Shown one piece after another: positions 38,157 to 45,254 of a stretch of 64,000 nt of DNA; position 1 is the first letter of the stretch; each line of letters begins with the position of its first letter. The translations under genes and the position numbers were made by a program. The notes beneath the pieces are model-generated. The model was not told the DNA's origin. It made no database searches and saw nothing but the letters and a program-made list of their open reading frames with translations. The stretch comes from a virus: positions 28,596 through 92,595 of IMG/VR virus record IMGVR_UViG_3300027822_000001, one strand, 5' to 3'.

Positions 38157-38501
38157 TTAATATTTATCAACAATTCGATATCTATTACTTTCTATAGTTA
38201 CTATAGCTCCAATTAACTGAGATTTAGAAAAAGTTGCTGTCTTCCACTTATAATTATATTGTGCACTACAATATCTAAAATGTCTCTTTGAGAACTTCTT
38301 TAAAGATACAATTTTATAGGTGAAACCAACAGAGCAACTCTTGTTTCCTTTAGCACAACTACTTCCATTAGGTTCAACTATAGAATTAATAATGGGTATA
38401 ACAACTTTTAAAGGTATCTTTAATTTAGTACTTTGTTTATTATGAAAAACACTAATTTTTGCATTCTTAATGTTTTTCTTAGTTCTAGCAAATGTATTCA
38501 T
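38157..38501 (-). CDS. Hypothetical basic protein, 114 aa
   Basis: Not recognised. Strongly basic; a possible Cys pair (SSCAKGNKSCSVG) in the middle and IGAIVTIESNRYRIVDKY at the end. Confidence 0.55.
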   Translation of the reverse strand: MNTFARTKKNIKNAKISVFHNKQSTKLKIPLKVVIPIINSIVEPNGSSCAKGNKSCSVGFTYKIVSLKKFSKRHFRYCSAQYNYKWKTATFSKSQLIGAIVTIESNRYRIVDKY

Positions 38502-38523
38502 AACTACTTTGTTTTAAATTAGT

Positions 38524-38617
38524 GAGAGATAAGAGAATCGAACTCTAGTATTTTTATCTGTAATTAAATTGTAATTATAAATTGTTAAAAGATAAAAATA
38601 GCAATACCTGCTCCCTC
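38524..38617 (-). tRNA. Atypical or degenerate tRNA-like RNA
   Basis: Minus strand, 94 bases. T arm AGAG-TTCGATT-CTCT; closing stem GAGGGA/TCTCTC (one G-U); a short D-like arm AGC-AGGTATT-GCT with GG in the loop. Where the anticodon arm should be there is an 11-base stem TATTTTTATCT/AGATAAAAATA enclosing 30 bases with an inner hairpin TAATT-ACAATTT-AATTA. The T-loop sequence is the usual tRNA one. No anticodon can be assigned with confidence, so it may be decayed, carry an insertion, or be a tRNA mimic. Confidence 0.4.
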
Positions 38618-38624
38618 GATGTAT

Positions 38625-38756
38625 TTATGTGGTTTTAAGTCGTCCTGGTTTTGTATATTCTTTTCCACCATTTCTGCTTCCACCCACTAACACTTCTGTG
38701 TAATGTTTTAATCTTGCTGCTAATAACTTATTAGCTTTTCTTTGATATTTTCCCAT
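38625..38756 (-). CDS. Small basic protein, 43 aa
   Basis: ATG at 38756, TAA at 38625. Starts MGKYQRKANKLLAARLKHYT and ends PGRLKTT, very basic with a Gly-rich turn (VGGSRNGGKE). Amino-acid make-up and spacing (6 bases after the RNA ligase start region) support a real gene, and the tRNA-like element follows directly. Function unknown. Confidence 0.6.
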   Translation of the reverse strand: MGKYQRKANKLLAARLKHYTEVLVGGSRNGGKEYTKPGRLKTT

Positions 38757-38762
38757 AATTTA

Positions 38763-39398
38763 CTATTTAAAATCTTTATGCTTAATTTTTGTAACAACAC
38801 GTTCTCCAGACCTATTATAAAGTTCTATTTGAGGTTTCATTACCAATCCTTCTGCCATATAATCTTCATTGTCAGCTATAGTTGACTTAAAACCTTGCTT
38901 TACGAACTCTATAGCAGTTTTTAACTTCCAAATACCTATTATTGGTACAATAGAAATTTCTAATTTCTTTGCTATAACTTCTATAGCTTTACGTGTAAGC
39001 CACCATTTTCCTATTCTTATATCAAATAAGATAAAATTATTAGAATCAGGTAAATAATTTCCTCCTTTTTGTATTTTTTGTCCATATCCTTCTCCATAAA
39101 GACAAATATCAGCTTCTGTTTCAAATATATCTTCTAATTGTTTTTTACAAAAGAGTTTATTTAATTTATCTAATAAAAATGGTGGTATTTGAGTATTGTC
39201 TGACTTACCTCTTATAGAAAAGATTCCATTACTCAATATTATTCTTATATTTGTACCATCTATCTTTTCTGTACAAATCCAATTTATATCTTGCAATACT
39301 TCAAATTCTTTCTTTGACCATACTCCTTCTAAAAGAGTTCTAAAATTAGTCTTTGGGTCTCTCAAATAAACTGTTTGTATTTTATGATATTTATCCAT
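38763..39398 (-). CDS. RNA ligase, T4 Rnl2-like nucleotidyltransferase
   Basis: 211 residues. Nucleotidyltransferase motifs in order: I EKIDGTNI (Lys45 to be adenylated), Ia-like SIRGKSDN, III LYGEGYG, IV AEGLVMKP and V VVTKIKHKDF. It joins RNA ends; in T4-like systems this repairs tRNAs cut by host defence. It lacks the C-terminal domain of T4 Rnl2. The nearby tRNA-like element makes a tRNA-repair role attractive but unproven. Confidence 0.85.
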   Translation of the reverse strand: MDKYHKIQTVYLRDPKTNFRTLLEGVWSKKEFEVLQDINWICTEKIDGTNIRIILSNGIFSIRGKSDNTQIPPFLLDKLNKLFCKKQLEDIFETEADICLYGEGYGQKIQKGGNYLPDSNNFILFDIRIGKWWLTRKAIEVIAKKLEISIVPIIGIWKLKTAIEFVKQGFKSTIADNEDYMAEGLVMKPQIELYNRSGERVVTKIKHKDFK

Positions 39399-39400
39399 AG

Positions 39401-39781
39401 CTATTTATAATAAAATATATAAGTTAATAAATATTCTTCTTTTAAAGTCCTTATTAATATTATTTTAGACTTTCCTGATACCATAATACTATAAGTAGCT
39501 CCTTCAAAATCCATAAGAGAGCCTGTAAATATATCAGCCTCTTCATCGTAGTGTGGTCTGTCTATCATAAATTTAGCTCTTTCCCCAGAAGGAATAACTA
39601 AAGTTAGAACAGTTGCTTGTTTGTTTATTCTTATTAAGCCCTCATAATAATAGATGCTGTCTTTTATAATTGAGCCATCAACTTCAACTACATCTTCTTT
39701 TGCTTCCATTAAATAGATGACTTGACTGTTTGCTTGGAATGTCATCAATCCCAAAATTAGTAATACTAAAATCTTTTTCAT
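39401..39781 (-). CDS. Secreted hypothetical protein
   Basis: 126 residues with a clear signal peptide (MKKILVLLILGLMTFQANS, cleavage before QVIY). The mature part is strand-rich with acidic patches. Exported to the periplasm; function unknown, perhaps envelope modification or superinfection exclusion. Confidence 0.6.
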   Translation of the reverse strand: MKKILVLLILGLMTFQANSQVIYLMEAKEDVVEVDGSIIKDSIYYYEGLIRINKQATVLTLVIPSGERAKFMIDRPHYDEEADIFTGSLMDFEGATYSIMVSGKSKIILIRTLKEEYLLTYIFYYK

Positions 39782-39786
39782 TTTCT

Positions 39787-40071
39787 TTAAATTTTTGTTT
39801 TTAATTCTTTTACTATGCCAGTACTGAAATAGAATATTATGACATATTTAAGTAAGCTCTCTATGCTTGTTAGATAACAACTCTCGGTTCCCGCAACTAT
39901 AACTAGAATGTAAAGAGCTGTTAAAGTTATTAATAAAATTACTCTGAAGAACCCTCTTGGAAGATTCATTGTTTCTTTTGTGTTTAATATTGCTTTCTTG
40001 TTGTATCTTTTGTAAAAGATGAGTATAACAATAGTAACAACTATAAACCATACTAATGGTATTAGTGTCAT
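39787..40071 (-). CDS. Small membrane protein, possible holin
   Basis: 94 residues with an N-terminal membrane segment (LIPLVWFIVVTIVILIFY), a basic loop, then a second (VILLITLTALYILVIVAG) and a third (SLLKYVIIFYFSTGIV). Size and topology are compatible with a holin, but no family is recognised. Confidence 0.6.
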   Translation of the reverse strand: MTLIPLVWFIVVTIVILIFYKRYNKKAILNTKETMNLPRGFFRVILLITLTALYILVIVAGTESCYLTSIESLLKYVIIFYFSTGIVKELKTKI

Positions 40072-40114
40072 TCTTTTATAATTTATTTAAATATTGTTCA
40101 ATTTAATATATATT

Positions 40115-40417
40115 TTATAAGTTATACTCTTTACGTTTCCTATAAAGTGTCCTTTCAGAGGCACTCAATAAACTAGCAGCTTCTTTTAGTGTTCTTGTTA
40201 TAGACATTGCGTACTCTATTCTATATTTCTCAGAAGATAATAATTTACTCTCATGCTCTTCTAACGACTTTGAAAGATTCATAGTTTTTACATCAAACTG
40301 TACTTCAAATCTTAACTTTTCAAGTTCCTTTTTTACTTCTTGTAGTTTTTTAGTTGCTTCATGAATGACTTCTTCATTGAAATCAAGCCTTTGTAAGCAA
40401 TATTCTTTAACTTCCAT
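40115..40417 (-). CDS. Coiled-coil protein with Fis-type C-terminal HTH
   Basis: 100 residues. A long charged helix (residues 10-70), then TLKEAASLLSASERTLYRKRKEYNL at the very end, which fits the Fis/NtrC-type helix-turn-helix. A small DNA-binding regulator is likely. It is the first gene after the paired hairpins at 40.5 kb, so it may start a transcription unit. Confidence 0.65.
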   Translation of the reverse strand: MEVKEYCLQRLDFNEEVIHEATKKLQEVKKELEKLRFEVQFDVKTMNLSKSLEEHESKLLSSEKYRIEYAMSITRTLKEAASLLSASERTLYRKRKEYNL

Positions 40418-40493
40418 ATTCTTAGTTTAAATTAGAATTAATTGTTTTTTATAGTAGTATTGCTCTACATAAGGACTACTCCTTTATAAAAAT

Positions 40494-40522
40494 AGCTGTA
40501 ACCTTTATTAGAGGTTACAGCT
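40494..40522 (-). terminator. Perfect 11-base hairpin, probable terminator
   Basis: AGCTGTAACCT and AGGTTACAGCT with a 7-base loop; on the minus strand it is followed by A and five T. It lies downstream of a second hairpin and upstream of the HTH gene. Confidence 0.65.
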
Positions 40523-40528
40523 CAAAAG

Positions 40529-40563
40529 ACCGAACAACAGTTCTTGTGGTATGTAAGTTCGGT
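40529..40563 (-). terminator. Second hairpin, 7-base stem
   Basis: ACCGAAC / GTTCGGT with a 21-base loop, followed on the minus strand by CTTTT. Tandem with the hairpin at 40494-40522 after the 89-residue gene. The pair could be a double terminator or a small structured RNA. Confidence 0.5.
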
Positions 40564-40595
40564 ACATGCTAAAAATGTGCATATTATATATTTTT

Positions 40596-40865
40596 TTAAA
40601 AGAGTTCTTTCTCAAGCTCTTTGATAGCTTTTATACCATTTTTATAGCCTTCAATAAGTTCTATGACAGAAATTATCTTAGAAACTGATAGCACTTCCGC
40701 TGATTTTAACGCTTTTAAGCTGTGTTCTTCTTGACTTAAGGATAATTCTGTTTCCAATAAGTCTTTTTGTAACTGTAGTTGGTCTTGTTTTACTTGAAAT
40801 TTTACAGCCTCTTCTTGGTTGTTGCCCTGATTCATTAATAATTCTAATCTTTTCATTTTGTTCAT
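40596..40865 (-). CDS. Small coiled-coil protein, 89 aa
   Basis: Not recognised. Gln/Glu/Leu-rich heptad-like helix throughout (QEEAVKFQVKQDQLQLQKDLL). It shares 188 bases with the gene upstream in another frame. Its helix-rich coding looks genuine, so the overlapped tail of the neighbour is the doubtful part. Confidence 0.6.
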   Translation of the reverse strand: MNKMKRLELLMNQGNNQEEAVKFQVKQDQLQLQKDLLETELSLSQEEHSLKALKSAEVLSVSKIISVIELIEGYKNGIKAIKELEKELF

Positions 40866-41595
40866 TTTTATATGTTAATAATTGTTTAAACTTTTCGAAA
40901 GTATAGTGCTTAGTAGTAACACTTTGTCTAGAAGTACATATTTCGAGACCATCAATCACTCCATAAACACTATTGCCAAGAATATAACCTTCCCAGCTGA
41001 TAAGATACTTAATATTGTTGTCTTTACATAATTGTTTATATTCTCGTATATTTTTACCATCAATTTCTGATACTAGAAAGTTTTCTTTATCAAAACTTAA
41101 AAAATCTTTAGTAACTTCAAGATGCTCAAGTCTATCATCAATTTTATATCCTAATTTTATTTCTTCCTCTGTGGCGTATTGTAAACTACATATACCATAT
41201 TTTGCTGCTCTATAAGCACCATAAGAGCTAAGATTCCAATCTACATATACCCAATTTCTTTCTAAAGCTTCATCTGTAATGGTACCTACTAATTTTTTAC
41301 CCTTATAGGTATCTTGATTTCCAAAATTCCAACTTCCTTCATTTCTTACTACTTTTGCTCCAACATCTTTAAACATTACTGGTTTGCCTGCTCTGTGTTT
41401 TCTAAGCCACTCATAAAATGGTTTGAAATTTCCTTGGTTTACTTCTAACCAAATATTATTTCCTTGCAGAGTTTCACTCCAACTAAGTGCCATTCCTAGT
41501 GAGCCATCCGGCTTTTTATAGGGCACTGATATACTTTTACCTAATTCATCAGTAATGTAATCTTGTATGTCTTGTGGTAAATCTTCTATTTTCAT
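40678..41595 (-). CDS. Hypothetical protein with an abnormal tail
   Basis: 305 residues, function unknown. Residues 1-243 look ordinary (acidic start MKIEDLPQDIQDYITDELGK, Trp-rich middle). The last 62 residues (from NESGQQPRRG on) are Arg/Ser/Thr-rich and are simply the shadow of the 89-residue gene in another frame. The original stop was probably lost near 40865. Coupled to the upstream gene by 4 bases. Confidence 0.6.
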   Translation of the reverse strand: MKIEDLPQDIQDYITDELGKSISVPYKKPDGSLGMALSWSETLQGNNIWLEVNQGNFKPFYEWLRKHRAGKPVMFKDVGAKVVRNEGSWNFGNQDTYKGKKLVGTITDEALERNWVYVDWNLSSYGAYRAAKYGICSLQYATEEEIKLGYKIDDRLEHLEVTKDFLSFDKENFLVSEIDGKNIREYKQLCKDNNIKYLISWEGYILGNSVYGVIDGLEICTSRQSVTTKHYTFEKFKQLLTYKNEQNEKIRIINESGQQPRRGCKISSKTRPTTVTKRLIGNRIILKSRRTQLKSVKISGSAISF

Positions 41596-42035
41596 AACTT
41601 ATTTTGTATTACTTTAATAATTTTAATATCTTTTATTATGTTACCAGCAAATATTTCTGCAGCTCCATAATATCCGGTGTAAATTTCTCCAGTTAATGTA
41701 ACTTTTACAATTGCTATATTATAAGTATCATTTGGAGTGAAGCCACTTAGTCTTAGCACCCAATGCATTTCTCTTTTAGTCCTAAATATTCCTGTTAATC
41801 CATTAAAATATTTATTATATATTTTATAGATTTTCCAAGTTGGTGCTGCCCTTACATTAGCCCAAGGGTCTTTTACTATAGTTGTACAAATAGTAGGGGC
41901 TTCTTTTATCTTTTCGTTTAAAATATATTTTTGTCCTGTAAAAGTAGAATAAAACTCTCCTGTTTTAATATCAACAGCTATTATTTTGTACCCTTTTACT
42001 TCTTTTCTTCTTGTTTGTCCTGTTATTTCACACAT
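41592..42035 (-). CDS. Hypothetical protein, 147 aa
   Basis: Not recognised. Strand-rich with two similar turns, DIKTGEFYSTFTGQKYI near the start and VTLTGEIYTGYYGAAEIF near the end, suggesting an internal repeat of a small beta unit. Confidence 0.6.
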   Translation of the reverse strand: MCEITGQTRRKEVKGYKIIAVDIKTGEFYSTFTGQKYILNEKIKEAPTICTTIVKDPWANVRAAPTWKIYKIYNKYFNGLTGIFRTKREMHWVLRLSGFTPNDTYNIAIVKVTLTGEIYTGYYGAAEIFAGNIIKDIKIIKVIQNKL

Positions 42036-42055
42036 AACTTTAATTTTTTGTTTTA

Positions 42056-42295
42056 TTAGTTAATTAAATATTTTATAGGAATAAAATAAGAAGAAGAGGC
42101 ATCAGTGCTAAGGTTTAAAACAGCTTCTTTTTCAAACCAATCTTCTTCCATCAACTCTTGTACTTCAGGCCATTCTACTAATGTATAACTATCTTTAATC
42201 ATCAATAAAGCATTATTAATGCTAGTCATTGTGTTTGTTTCACTTTTAAAGCACTCAAATGTTGCTTGTCCTATTGTTTCTAAGAAATCTTTCAT
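42056..42295 (-). CDS. Small hypothetical protein, 79 aa
   Basis: Not recognised; acidic. It is the first coding gene after the noncoding stretch at 42.3-42.8 kb. Confidence 0.55.
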   Translation of the reverse strand: MKDFLETIGQATFECFKSETNTMTSINNALLMIKDSYTLVEWPEVQELMEEDWFEKEAVLNLSTDASSSYFIPIKYLIN

Positions 42296-42328
42296 TGTTT
42301 ACTTTATTTTGATTAATATTTTTATATT

Positions 42329-42779
42329 AAACTCCGTATCAATAGGAGTTTCCGCACAATTAGTCTATATAGTGGTTTGTCATAATAAATTATGAACTAC
42401 CATATAAACTATACGATACAAGTTTTATATTACTTGTAAAGGCTAAATAAATGAAATCATATCTCCGCTTTTAAAGGTTATATTACTAATCACCTGTTAT
42501 ATGTTAACCGGTTCAGGAGCTGTGCATTGTTTCTGTGCCACAAAATGGTAGCTATCTCCATTTGCTTCAGATGTAACCTTCCTCTAATGCAACATTAGAC
42601 TTATGCATGTTTTGATTTATTAGCTGCCTACAATTACAGATAGAGGACTGGTCTTAACCACATTTCAATACTTGTAATTGTAGTATCATTACCTTAATTA
42701 AAGGTATGAGTATAAATGTATTTTATAAAATGCCCGTCTTTCCGAGCTGTCACCTTACAAAGCATATCCACCAATGGAT
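42329..42779 (-). ncRNA. Candidate large structured RNA A
   Basis: About 500 bases without a plausible gene but dense in exact inverted repeats: AAACTCC/GGAGTTT (42329/42345), ACAAGT/ACTTGT (42418/42432), TCTAATG/CATTAGA with a 3-base loop (42583/42593), CTACAATTACA/TGTAATTGTAG, 11 bases enclosing 34 (42628/42673), TACCTT/AAGGTA (42690/42701) and TATCCA/TGGATA (42765/42775). An imperfect long hairpin spans about 42366-42405. This density resembles the ornate phage RNAs GOLLD and ROOL, but no family is assigned. Strand is assumed from the flanking minus genes. Confidence 0.5.
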
Positions 42780-42838
42780 ACCTAACTACCTGTTTTGGCT
42801 ATTATGAAGCTATCGACACTTCAATACTATAAGGATTT

Positions 42839-42896
42839 GAGGAATCGAACCTCTCTTATTTTCATAATTAAATTTTTCATAGATTTTTTAATTATG
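42839..42896 (-). other. tRNA T-arm-like sequence next to a 10-base hairpin
   Basis: On the minus strand GAGG-TTCGATT-CCTC (42839-42853) is the standard tRNA T arm. It follows a hairpin CATAATTAAA/TTTAATTATG (42863-42896) with a 14-base loop. The downstream AATCCTT could be an acceptor strand, but no good 5' partner or D arm is seen. Probably a tRNA remnant. Confidence 0.35.
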
Positions 42897-43030
42897 TTTT
42901 TAATATGTTTATTCTTAAATTTTTCATACGTCGGATGTTGTTTAGGCTTATATCCGAAACATTTTATTCGTTTTATTTTTTTAAATAGTTTATGTTGTAC
43001 ATAATAGTAGTCACTAAATGCTAAACCTTC

Positions 43031-43111
43031 CTAAACAGACCATTTTGCATCTGTATGGTCAAGTACTTTCCACATTATGAGTGAATCTTTATGTTCATAT
43101 CTTGGTTTCAT
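43031..43111 (-). CDS. Very small reading frame, 26 aa, ending in TAG
   Basis: MKPRYEHKDSLIMWKVLDHT followed by DAKWSV and TAG. The same frame stays open for 67 more codons beyond the TAG, beginning EGLAFSDYYYVQHKLF, down to 42830. The first residues after TAG look protein-like, the later ones Lys-rich and overlapping the T-arm motif. It may be a shortened gene. Spacing of 8 bases from the upstream gene supports expression. Confidence 0.4.
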   Translation of the reverse strand: MKPRYEHKDSLIMWKVLDHTDAKWSV

Positions 43112-43119
43112 AAATAGTT

Positions 43120-43527
43120 TTATACTTTAATTAATTCTAATGCTTCATATAATCCTTTTTCAAGAGCTTCTTCATATTTATTAAATTCAGGTTCATTATG
43201 AGATAAAGTAAAGTATTCTCCTATATGTAATATTCTATAATAGAATATTTTATAAGGAGTAGCAGATGATATAGAAATGTCAATATGAATATTATGTTTT
43301 TCTCTTAACCATTTTTGAAGTAATGATTGTGTTGGTATTGTGCATGAAAATGGTATTCTTTTATAAAAAGGGTGGCTATCAATATGCCTGTTAGACATAG
43401 AAGAATCCATTCTATATCCGGCATATTGATTCGCTTGTTCTCCATCATTCCACATTGCGCATTCCCAATCAAAACCTTTCTCTTTAGCTAATTTAGCTGT
43501 TTTGAATGTTATTAGTTGTTCTTTCAT
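43120..43527 (-). CDS. Phage accessory protein, paralog of the gene at 32 kb
   Basis: 135 residues; shares the start, the PTQSLLQKWLREKHN core and the YEEALEKGLYEALEL end with 32050-32460. This copy has an insert rich in Asp, Ser and Arg after residue 30. Function unknown. Confidence 0.7.
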   Translation of the reverse strand: MKEQLITFKTAKLAKEKGFDWECAMWNDGEQANQYAGYRMDSSMSNRHIDSHPFYKRIPFSCTIPTQSLLQKWLREKHNIHIDISISSATPYKIFYYRILHIGEYFTLSHNEPEFNKYEEALEKGLYEALELIKV

Positions 43528-43539
43528 TATATTAAAAGT

Positions 43540-43725
43540 TTATAATTGATAATCATGTTTTGAGGCAATTGTTCTTAGTTCTTCTGCTTTTTCTTGAAAA
43601 TCATCATCAGAATACGCATGAGATTTATTATATTGTTCTCTCTGTAAATTTTCAAATTTCATACCTTCAATTTCAGCTTGTATTGCTAAAACTCCTGCTA
43701 ATCTTTTTACATCATATTCATTCAT
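43540..43725 (-). CDS. Small hypothetical protein, 61 aa
   Basis: Not recognised. MNEYDVKRLAGVLAIQAEIE and an acidic helical rest. Twelve bases before the start of the next gene. Confidence 0.55.
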   Translation of the reverse strand: MNEYDVKRLAGVLAIQAEIEGMKFENLQREQYNKSHAYSDDDFQEKAEELRTIASKHDYQL

Positions 43726-43742
43726 AATATTAAAATTTTAAT

Positions 43743-44021
43743 TTAATTAGCTTCAATTAAATCTTCAGGTCTAATTCTAAAAACATCATAGTTACCTAAA
43801 AATGGCATATCTTCGTTTGTTTTTCTACAAGTAATCGTAACAGTTCCATCCTCTTCTTCTTCATATGAAATAGGACTATATCTGTTATTTATATCATCTT
43901 CAATTTGTCCCATTCTATAACTTTTCCATGGTACTATCTCTTGAGCTACTCTTCTAACATTTTCTGGTCTTTCTGCTAACCAATCTTCCCATCCTTGTTT
44001 TTGCTCTGTTGTTAATCTCAT
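43743..44021 (-). CDS. Hypothetical acidic protein, 92 aa
   Basis: Not recognised. Begins MRLTTEQKQGWEDWLAERPE, helical, then an acidic strand pair (EEEEDGTVTITCRKT). Follows the interrupted small frame at 44.1 kb. Confidence 0.6.
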   Translation of the reverse strand: MRLTTEQKQGWEDWLAERPENVRRVAQEIVPWKSYRMGQIEDDINNRYSPISYEEEEDGTVTITCRKTNEDMPFLGNYDVFRIRPEDLIEAN

Positions 44022-44052
44022 TTTATTTAATTTAACATCTTTTATTTGAATA

Positions 44053-44181
44053 TTAATAATTATTGTAATCTAATCTCATTATGTCGTCTAACATTTCAGA
44101 TAGATTGTTTTTTAGTTTCTCCGCTTATGTATATTTTTGTGATTTGTATAAATGCATCATTCTATCAACTTCAAAAATCAT
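44053..44181 (-). pseudogene. Small reading frame interrupted by TAA
   Basis: ATG at 44181 gives 18 codons (MIFEVDRMMHLYKSQKYT), TAA at 44125-44127, then 23 codons in the same frame (AEKLKNNLSEMLDDIMRL...) to a second TAA. Upstream of the ATG the frame is open over a hydrophobic stretch (LKLINILITISLLTNLN) that could be a membrane segment beginning at a TTG. The charged helix on both sides of the stop suggests one former protein broken by a nonsense change. Confidence 0.4.
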
Positions 44182-44366
44182 AATATTTAAATTAGTTAGT
44201 AATGATATAGTTATTAAAATATTAATCAATTTAAGCAAGAAGATATGTTCTCAAAATATCCTTTACTTATTTTTATACTGTTAAGTTATTTTACCATTAT
44301 TAATAATTGTTTTTGAGAAGCAACTTTCATAATGTTAGGTAAAATACACGCAACTACCTTAACTCT

Positions 44367-44888
44367 GACCCTTATTCGACATCTCATCGAATTAGCAGAT
44401 TGATTAATATATATGCATATAAACATATTTGTTTATTAGCACCCTCTTGTCTTCCAACACATAGTGAGTAAGATAAGTAGGGTCACGCAATTAAATTAAT
44501 TGCTTGCTGAGAACTCATTTGTGTTGTAATAGATTCATGTACTATTCTTTTTGACACTTCTTTCTCAAGGAAGCAACACATCCAACATTACTGCTGGCAT
44601 CTTTATGTAAAATATAATTAAAGCTGTAACATATTTCATTTACAATTTAAATGCGAAGGATAACCTGTAGTCACTTTCCTTACATACTTTAATAGACCTA
44701 CAGACCTAATCTGTTTCTTTTTACAAAGGTATTCAATGTTTAACCTTATATTTATGTAATTATCTTATTTCTTTAAAATAGTAGCAACGAACTACAACTG
44801 ACCGCAGTTCGCTCTACTATTAGTTATTTCCATCCTCAACAACTCTTCTGAGTTTAAAACACCAAGATGGTTTTGCCTACTTAAAGGC
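44367..44888 (-). ncRNA. Candidate large structured RNA B
   Basis: About 600 bases with no gene. Exact inverted repeats: GACCCT/AGGGTC (44367/44479, long range), GCAATTA-AAT-TAATTGC (44487-44503), CTGTAG/CTACAG (44665/44698), AATAGTAG/CTACTATT (44777/44814) enclosing CGAACT/AGTTCG (44788/44806), CCATC/GATGG (44830/44866) enclosing AACTC-TTCT-GAGTT, and GCCT/AGGC (44875/44885). TGTGTTG at 44520 can pair with CAACACA at either 44455 or 44574, so two folds compete. Strand is assumed from flanking genes; family unknown. Confidence 0.55.
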
Positions 44889-44902
44889 GGCTGATAAAAT
44901 AC

Positions 44903-45094
44903 TTATAAGTTTGATTTTTTATCTTCTAAGTATTTTACTATTTCTTCTGCTTTCATTAAAGCATATGTTCTCTGTTGTGTAAATGTTCCTGCAGTTTGAG
45001 GTAATGGTAATTCTATTATTGAATCATCTGTTTCAAAATCATCCTCTTTTCTTTGGATTGCATCAGCAATCTTGTATACTAGTTTTATATTCAT
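44903..45094 (-). CDS. Small hypothetical protein, 63 aa
   Basis: Not recognised. MNIKLVYKIADAIQRKEDDFE and a helical end (ALMKAEEIVKYLEDKK). Overlaps the upstream gene by 32 bases and directly precedes structured RNA B. Confidence 0.55.
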   Translation of the reverse strand: MNIKLVYKIADAIQRKEDDFETDDSIIELPLPQTAGTFTQQRTYALMKAEEIVKYLEDKKSNL

Positions 45095-45233
45095 GTGCTA
45101 TTACATTAAACTCCAATGAGCTTATAGTGTACATAAAACAGAACTTCTTTATTGCTCTGCTTTCTGATGTTGCATAAACAACATCTGATATTTCTGTACC
45201 AAATACTTTCGCTTTAACTTCGTATATTTTCAT
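45063..45233 (-). CDS. Small hypothetical protein, 56 aa
   Basis: Start chosen at the internal ATG at 45233 (MKIYEVKAKVFGTEISDVVY), because a longer start at 45266 would run into the hairpin block. The pattern YEVKAKV...ATSESRAIKKF is like small beta-beta-alpha proteins found in Bacteroidota phages. Function unknown. Confidence 0.55.
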   Translation of the reverse strand: MKIYEVKAKVFGTEISDVVYATSESRAIKKFCFMYTISSLEFNVIAHEYKTSIQDC

Positions 45234-45254
45234 GACTGTATAGTTTAAATTAAT

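Noticed and set aside
38524-38617. tmRNA
   Set aside because: Only 94 bases long with no tag reading frame or pseudoknots.
42881-42886. CTA within the hairpin loop as an amber-suppressor anticodon
   Set aside because: The loop is 14 bases, the base after CTA is T rather than a purine, and no D arm or acceptor partner is present.
42795-43004. Plus-strand reading frame of 69 codons
   Set aside because: It opposes the minus-strand operon, overlaps the T-arm motif and hairpin, and has a hydrophobic low-complexity composition typical of an antisense shadow.
44081-44284. Plus-strand reading frame of 67 codons
   Set aside because: Antisense to the interrupted minus-strand frame; no start signal and wrong operon direction.
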